Shown: piece by piece, positions 20,001 through 25,947 of the stretch | How the letters are laid out: each line of letters starts with the position of its first letter | Position numbering within the stretch: position 1 is the stretch's first letter | Assembly (NCBI GenBank): GCA_018398765.1 | Contig: JAHBMJ010004475.1 | Coordinates: 54,132-80,078, forward strand | Length of the DNA stretch: 25,947 nt | Reading direction: 5' to 3' | Source: Chromera velia | Lineage: Eukaryota; Sar; Chromeraceae | Translations under genes and position numbers: made by a program | Notes under the pieces: generated by a model | Told to the model about the DNA's origin: nothing | Database searches by the model: none | What the model saw: the letters and a program-made list of their open reading frames with translations, nothing else

Positions 20001-21985
20001 CTTTGCGTTTTTGTCTGCAGGAGTTTTCATCCCCAACCTCAGTCAAGCAGTCGTGAAGAGTCGGCACGACATGCAGAAACTGCTCATCTACGCGATGCAA
20101 AAGAGGAGCATGGGAGGTGGGTAGGTTGGCAATGTTCGATGTGGTTGTATCGTTGCCTCACCCTTGACTCGGATTCATGTGAAAAGGCAGTCTTTCATTT
20201 CAGTTTATTCGCGTTCGTCAAGCGTTCCGATCGAAAATGAGGGGGAAAACCACATTTGCCCTGCATTGTTTCACATACAGTCAGTCATTTCCTCCATGCA
20301 ATGCAGGCCCATCTGTTTCGTTTTTGAAAGTTAAGAGGGTCGATCGGAGGAATGATGTGCAGAGACGAGCGACTCTCCTTTCTCATCTCTCTCTGTTTGC
20401 CTACATGTGTATCGATTGAACTGACTGTGTGCAGCCACAAACATGAATAGAGAGTCCTCTCGGAGCCATATGGTCTGCATCATCACTATCTCTCAGGTTG
20501 GTCAGTCTCTTGTGCTGTGGGAGTGGCACGGGAGCATATGTCTGGATGGATCTGTGATGAGAGAGAAAGGCAAAGCCGAACCACTGGTCTTTTGTTTGGG
20601 CACCCGTTCTGTTTGAGGCTTCTTTCTTTTTTTGTGTCCGTGAGTCTGTTCCTTGCCAAACATAAATTGGATTCTGCCCACCTCAGGAGGCATCAGCAGT
20701 GCGCGAATGCTCACTTGCTAAGCTCATGGCCTTAATTGTTTTCTTTGTTCATGCACGCTTCTGACTGCAGATCTTCGACTCCGGACGTCCTCCACTCAAA
20801 TCTCAGGTAGGTCGGTCGGTGGGTCTCTTTTGACTGTCTCTTTCTTTGTCTTTCTCTCTTTCTCTTTTGACTCTCTCTCTCTCTCTTTCTTTCTGTCACA
20901 TCTGCAGTCTGTACCTAGAGAAGATTGAAGTGTGCGCAGGCCGGCTTCCCATCTCTTTCTATTCCCTCATTGCTTGGAAATTTTGGCTACTTGGTCACCA
21001 ATTTGACTGTCGTTTTTCTGTACTTTCTCTTTTCTCTCTCTGACTGTCTCCTTGATCAGGTCAACTTTGTCGATCTGGCAGGATCAGAACGGCATGAGAA
21101 GGCCCATGCAGAGAGAGACGGACTCTGGCACGGGGGCGGCTCCCCTGCACCCCCCTTGGCTCACTTGCATGGGGGGGCGTCGCGTATCGGCACGGGGACC
21201 GGCCAGGAGATGTGGCAGCAACGAACGGCATCTCTGACGGGAGACGGCCGGCATCAGAGACAGCGGGAAGGGGCGTTCATCAACACGTCTCTTTCCGTGT
21301 TGGGTGTTGTCATTAGTCGGCTTGCAGAGGGGCAGATGAAGGGGGACAAGACGCCGTCTGCTGGGCAGGCTGGGGGTTCGGGGGCTCCGGGTACTCTGGC
21401 GAGGAGTTTCAAGAGAAGTGCGACTGCGGGAGTGGCCCAGAAGTCGACAGCAAAGACACTCAATCGGAGCGGCACGAGAGTAGGGGGACCGGGTGACGCC
21501 CTCGGAGGAAAAAGTTTACAGCAACGACAAGACCACATTCCGTTCAGGCAAGTCGACCCGGCTCTCGCTGTTGCGACTTTGCAAGCACAATAGACCATTG
21601 CCGCATAAATAAAGAGATGCGCAATTGTGATGCACAAAGAGAGACACCAATTCTCAAGTCATTTGTCCTCTCTGGACATGCATCTGCGAATGTGTGCAGG
21701 AGTTCCAAACTCACCTTTCTTCTAAAGGACTCTCTCTCAGGAAACTCCAAAACTTCGGTCGGTCAGTGTGTGTGTAGGTGGATTAATCTGCGTGCAGAAA
21801 ACATTCATGGTACGGAGGTGTTTGTATTGACGGCTCAAAGAGTGAATTTCCCTTTTCGTTCTGAAGCTGAAATACTCGACTTCTGCATAAGACCTCTCCC
21901 GAACAGAAAGTGAGAGAGAGGCAAATAAATTTGCACACTCACTCTCGATCTCTCCACCCGGATTTCCTCCCTCCCTCCTCTTTTC

Positions 21986-22016
<31 letters not shown>

Positions 22017-25000
22017 CAGATGTTGGCGACTATTAGTCCTGCTGAGAGCCAACTGAGCGAGACCGTCTCCACGCTGCGATTTGCACAATGTCAGCTTTTG
22101 CCTCTCTGCGCTCTTCGCATCTCTTGTCTATTGGATCTCTTCCGTACTATGACACATCAATTTGATATGACACTCTTCACTTCTGTGGGTACCCTGTGTA
22201 TCCTTACTGATGCATTCTGTGAGAGCAGCCGCTTTGGTGGTCTCCGTCTGCCACAAAAGCCATCCGCTGTGTCGATCTCATTTTCTGAGTTCTCATCCCG
22301 GGTCTGCGATTTCCATTAATATGTGGTTTTGAGTCGTTCAGACAGCCAAATGACATCTGTAAGTCGTTTCGTGTCTGCTTGTGAGATTTGTTTTTCTCAC
22401 TCTCCGCTCCCTTCCTGATTGTCTTTGTGCTTTTGTATAGCTCTGTGCTCCGAATCTCGAAAACCTCCCACGAAAAAAACGCGCTGATGGATCGGCCAAC
22501 AACCTTTTTTTGATTGACTGCAGCTGTAAAGAGCATCCGCACCAACGCCCGCGTCAACGTGGACAGGACGGGCGACCTTGTGAAGACTCTCAAGGGGGAA
22601 CTGCAGCAGCTCAAGGTCAGAAGACACGCCGGCCCTAGCTATGCTTTTGGTTTCATTTCATTTCTCTGTGATGATCCTCTCGAGCAGCACTGCGACTCTA
22701 TGGCCTTCAAAACCCGTGATGCTGATGTGCAAAACACACCGTGCCAGCAGTATTCACGTTCAGAGTGTCGAACAATTGGTCAACGCACCAGGTCTTCTTA
22801 TCTTCCCCCTTCTACATACGTCATTTATGTGTTTCTTGTTTTCCCTGCCTACTTGCAGTCGCAACTGAACAAACTTTCCATTACATCCACTGCCTCGGCC
22901 TTTGAATCTGCTCGTGTGCGGGGGCTGTTGAGTGAAGTGGAGGAGAAGGAGAGGTCAGTCGTTTACTTTCATCATACATACTTATGAAAGAATTCTGTAT
23001 GAAAGTAAAAACTGCTCGTGTGCGGGGGCTGTTGAGTGAAGTGGAGGAGAAGGAGAGGTCAGTCAGCGGTCTGGTCATAATTAAGAGCCACTGAATAAAT
23101 TGTGTCAAATGCACTTTTTCTTTCTATTTGTCCTTTTTCAGTTGCTCGTCTGAATTGATCCCATCAAGTGTTTTTTTTTTTGCCTTGCGAGATTTGCTCT
23201 GATTTCTTTTCGTCGGACGCGCCTCATGTGAGTGCATTCATGTGTGTCCAGCTGCGTACTTGTCTTTCCTCGGGGTTCCACACGAACTAGATGACTCTGT
23301 TGTCTTCGTCTTCTCCCTCCCTCCCCCTCCCTCCTCAGGCTCTCGAGGGAACTCGCGAAACAGTGGGAGGACAAGGTGAAGGAGAGCGAGGACATGCAGG
23401 AGAAGAGAAAGGTCAGACATCATGCACAAGTGCCAAGAAAGTTAAAAATGTCAGAGAAAACATAGAGGTTCAAGACATAAAAAAGGAGAGAGAATCACCG
23501 AGATGTCTGTCTGGCTTGATAGCCATCGATGTCTCTCTCGGAGACCTTCCTCTTGTGCGCCTGCACACCGCTGCGTCAGCGTTGGCACATACCACTCAGG
23601 CCGTTCCTAGCTGCTCTACAGGTGCACGCCCATGTGCTGAACTGGAGAGAGAACCTCTTTGCTGGTTGATGTCGGCATTCAAAGGTGCATGTTTTGCTTC
23701 GGTTTCTTTTCAGACGGAATTCACACATTGTGACGCCACCCTCGCTCTTCCAGGAGAGAATGGACGGGCGTACAGTGATTGTGTACTGACGTAATGAAGC
23801 ACGATGGCAACTCCGTGCTCTGCATGTGTGTGTTTTTGTATTTGTTTGAATGGATGCAGAAAGCCATCGAGTCGATGGGACTAGCGACTGGCGACGTGAC
23901 GTCACTCCTTCAGATAGGAGAGGACACCCCTTATCTTCTCAACATCTCAGGCACGATCGAAATTCGGCCCTTTCCTCCCTCAGCACGTGATTTTGGCTCA
24001 CAGTTAAATGCACTTATGACCCGGAAGACCTTCCTTATGCCAAAACTGTACCGAGGTTTTGTCACATGAATCCTCTCCATGATTTGATCGTGTCCAGCTC
24101 CCTTTCGCTCTATCCCCGCTATGCTCTGTTCGCATGAAAAAACAAGGGACTTCAAGAGGGGGCCAGAGGAGGGAGAGAGACACAGAGACCCATATTCGGT
24201 TTTCCTTCATAGTCTACCTTGTGTGTTGCTGCAGACGACCCCATGTTGACTGGCTGTGTGATGTATTTTCTTCGGAGGGACGAGGAGACTCTAGTGGGAA
24301 AGGCAGAGGAGGCCAATGTCCGCCTCCCTGGATCGGGCATTGAGGACACGCACTGCATTCTGGAGAACAGTGAAGACTCGGAACTGAAAGTGAGACTCGC
24401 ATGTCAGTTCATGTTGAAGTTGTTTTTTGCTTCTTCACCTCGTGCCACGCATTTGCCGATGCCAACTTTTCTGTCAGAAACTACCTAAACGTGGTTTTTG
24501 TAGCTCACTGTCTGCTCCAATTTGATCAATGTTGAAGGTGCATTGAGTCTCTCAAATGTCGTTTTGAAGCCTATTGGAAAGAGGGAAATTTTGCCTGGAG
24601 GGATGCCTGTCCTCCCTGCATCTCTCCAAGCTTTCGGTCTACCGAGGTCCTCCAATTTTGCTTAACCCCTCAGAGCCCTCCCTTTCCCCTTCCTTGACTT
24701 TCGTTCTCCCTTCTGTCCGTGTTCATTTCTCTCTTGCTATTCTCTCTTTGCAGCGCCCAGTGCCCGCGTGCTCGTCAATGGAAGCAGACTCGACGACGAG
24801 CGGCCTCTAAGGCACCACGATAGGTCGGTCTGCAACTGGCCGGGTCAAATACGAGTTCGTCTCATTTCTTTGTAGACAGGTGAATGCCTTGCGGAAAAAG
24901 CCTGACAGGGTTGACTCGGAGTCAAGCAAAGAATCGAAAAAAAGTAGTCGGCTGTGGAATGGAAATTCGAACAGCGATCATCAAACCTGCATATGGGCAC

Positions 25001-25562
25001 GGAAGCACACGAGTTTTTTTCAGCTACTTTTTTGGGGGGGCAGGGATGAGTGCCCGCGTGTCCCTGACGCGCACTGATTTCATAAGCTCTGTGGAGCAGG
25101 ATTCGCTGTAAACAACCTCTGAATTGTCATTTTTGCTGCTGAGTCGTCTGTTCCTGCAGGCTTGTGATCGGCCGCACGTTTGCTTTCCGGGTTGTTGTGC
25201 CGAAGACCGTGCGGAGTGCCGCGGCAGTGGCAGCAGCCGCAGGTAGGGGGAAGGGGTTTGACATTCCGACGCCTCGGGGATTGATGGACGTCTCTGTGCG
25301 GAGTGGGCGGGACCGGAGTGCGTCCTCCCGTTCGAGGCTGGATTCGGATGTGGTGGCAGAGACCTCAAGCGAGACGGGGGGGGAGAATGGGGACAAACCC
25401 GCGAGAGCCTCAAATGGCAGTAGTGCAGGCGGTGTTGGGGGTGTCTCGTTGGGGGCTTTTCCTGCTGGGATGGACGAGACTGAGGCGATGTGGATAGAGA
25501 ACGAGGCGGCGTTGAGGGAATTTGAGGATGAGGACGTGAGAAGATTCTTTCAAGAACTGCAG
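17043..25562 (+). CDS. Kinesin-3 family motor protein (motor + neck + coiled coil + FHA), 3' end outside window
   Basis: Plus-end microtubule motor of the KIF1/Unc-104 class. Twenty exons encode 934 codons: 17043-17139, 17463-17526, 17870-18022, 18336-18385, 18706-18971, 19426-19774, 20021-20116, 20435-20496, 20771-20806, 21060-21547, 21700-21757, 22020-22089, 22524-22615, 22859-22953, 23339-23411, 23860-23950, 24235-24389, 24504-24537, 24754-24823 and 25160-25562. All phases agree. The start MQKAQRDNIKVAVRVRPF matches the family. The P-loop GQTGSGKT is at 107-114, switch I NMNRESSRSH at 361-370 and switch II VDLAGSER at 395-402. IPFRSSKLTFLLKDSLSGNS follows at 551-570, and the neck linker KSIRTNARVN at 599-608. 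A coiled coil with KQWEDKV precedes PYLLNISDDPMLTGC. The FHA domain spans about 714-812 (VNGS at 784-787, RLVIGRTFAFRV at 800-811). Oddities: the motor has long Ser/Gly/Pro or acidic insertions, INKSL reads INTSL, the FHA GR is GK, and three introns begin with GC. Cargo domains lie beyond the window. Confidence 0.93.
18140..18206. repeat. Poly-C tract (one N) and (GT)n array in kinesin intron 3
   Basis: A CTCTCC-type tract leads into a C run with one undetermined base at 18154, followed by (GT)n to about 18202. All of it lies within the intron 18023-18335, just before the P-loop exon. Tract lengths are uncertain. Confidence 0.9.
18386..18502. repeat. (CAGT/CAGG)n array starting exactly at a 5' splice site
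   Basis: Kinesin intron 4 begins GTCAGT and continues as uninterrupted CAGT units. It then moves to CAGG units and mixed CAGT/CAGG units for about 115 bp. Every unit ending in GT creates another potential GTCAGT donor at four-base spacing. Confidence 0.95.
21986..22016. repeat. (TTGA)7 array abutting a 3' splice site
   Basis: Seven TTGA units run directly into TTGCAG, the acceptor of kinesin intron 11 (exon starts 22020). Each unit contains TTGAT, which fits the loose eukaryotic branch-point pattern YTNAY. Confidence 0.9.
22908..22960 (+). repeat. 53-bp direct repeat, copy 1 (exon 14 end plus donor)
   Basis: It covers the last 46 bases of kinesin exon 14 and the first seven bases of the following intron, including the GTCAGT donor. 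It is identical over 53 bases to 23012-23064. Only this copy fits the coding frame. Confidence 0.95.
22962..23009. repeat. Inverted repeat in the spacer between the 53-bp copies
   Basis: TTTACTTTCAT (22962-22972) and ATGAAAGTAAA (22999-23009) are perfect 11-base reverse complements. They nearly fill the 51-base spacer between the two 53-bp direct repeats. Confidence 0.9.
23012..23064 (+). pseudogene. Duplicated exon-14 fragment inside the intron (copy 2)
   Basis: Exact 53-base copy of the exon 14 end with its own GTCAGT donor, lying in intron 14 (22954-23338). It has no good acceptor immediately before it, and reading through from copy 1 meets a stop near 22986. It therefore looks like a non-coding exon fossil or decoy rather than a working exon. 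Confidence 0.75.
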
Positions 25563-25803
25563 GTGGGTTAGTTGAGGCGGGACCCTCTCTGGAGAGGGGG
25601 GGGCTTCAGGGGAACAGTTTGGAAAGACAAATGATTTGTGCGGCATTACTCAATCTATTTGAAAATGGGGATGTATGTGCGTAAGTTCTGTCTGAATTCC
25701 TTTTGAATTTATGTGGGAGGAAAATTGTTTTTTGATCCGTGCTTCTCTCAACTAATGATATTGGGGTCGATCATGCATCTCCGTCTCTGTCTCTGTCTTT
25801 GTC

Positions 25804-25898
<95 letters not shown>

Positions 25899-25947
25899 GT
25901 CTGTCTGTCTGTCTGAACATATAGTCTGTCTGTCTGTCTGTCTACAA
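25563..25947 (+). other. Start of kinesin intron 20, with a (CTGT)n array
   Basis: The intron begins GTGGGT after CAG, at a phase-0 junction. It carries a (CTGT)n array from about 25783 to 25944 that is interrupted regularly by CTCT and once by an AT-containing stretch at 25915-25923. The array reaches the window edge, so the next exon is not visible. Confidence 0.85.

Noticed and set aside
20908..20930. Possible extra kinesin exon after an acceptor-like TCTGCAG
   Set aside because: In the phase left by the previous exon it meets a stop. Joining exon 9 directly to 21060 gives LKSQ followed by VNFVDLAGSER with correct phase and family spacing.
23951..23986. Extension of kinesin exon 16 to a GT donor at 23987
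   Set aside because: It is phase-compatible but would insert 12 residues into the conserved PYLLNIS-DDPML junction. The GC donor gives a gap-free match to the kinesin-3 pattern. It is kept as an alternative, not the main model.

Overview
The window looks like nuclear DNA of a eukaryotic microalga. I see spliced genes, low-complexity Ser/Pro/Gly-rich proteins, pervasive short tetranucleotide tandems, and an acyl-activating enzyme whose N-terminus looks like a secondary-plastid bipartite leader. A chromerid (Chromera velia-like) or related alveolate is my best guess. This is inference, because no rRNA or other marker gene is present.

Layout. 1-925: CA-rich microsatellite, then intronic sequence of a minus-strand gene with a 47-bp minisatellite. 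926-2528 (minus): the 5' part of a plastid-type acyl-CoA/acyl-ACP synthetase in three exons, continuing beyond the left edge. About 2636-3055: a divergent intergenic region with a strong dyad. 3327-7444 (plus): a complete, unrecognised gene of about 885-935 residues, largely disordered, with one structured-looking core. 7445-15640: about 8 kb with no supportable gene, full of short period-4 tandems, TGCATGC motifs, a poly-C tract and an assembly gap. 15640-16500: an AT-rich island unlike its surroundings, followed by GC-rich stem-loops with T-runs and by long palindromes. 17043-25562 (plus, continuing past the right edge): the first 20 coding exons (934 codons) of a kinesin-3 motor protein with motor, neck, coiled-coil and FHA domains. 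25563-25947: the next intron, ending in a (CTGT)n array.

I reconstructed the exon models by phase-consistent joining against remembered family motifs; all splice phases close. They show unusual splicing signals: C at donor position +3 in about half the introns (often GTCAGT), three GC-AG introns in the kinesin gene, and TGCAG at most acceptors. The kinesin motor core is intact but carries about four long low-complexity loop insertions. The three genes share no obvious pathway. The acyl synthetase and the unknown gene are head to head and may share a promoter region.
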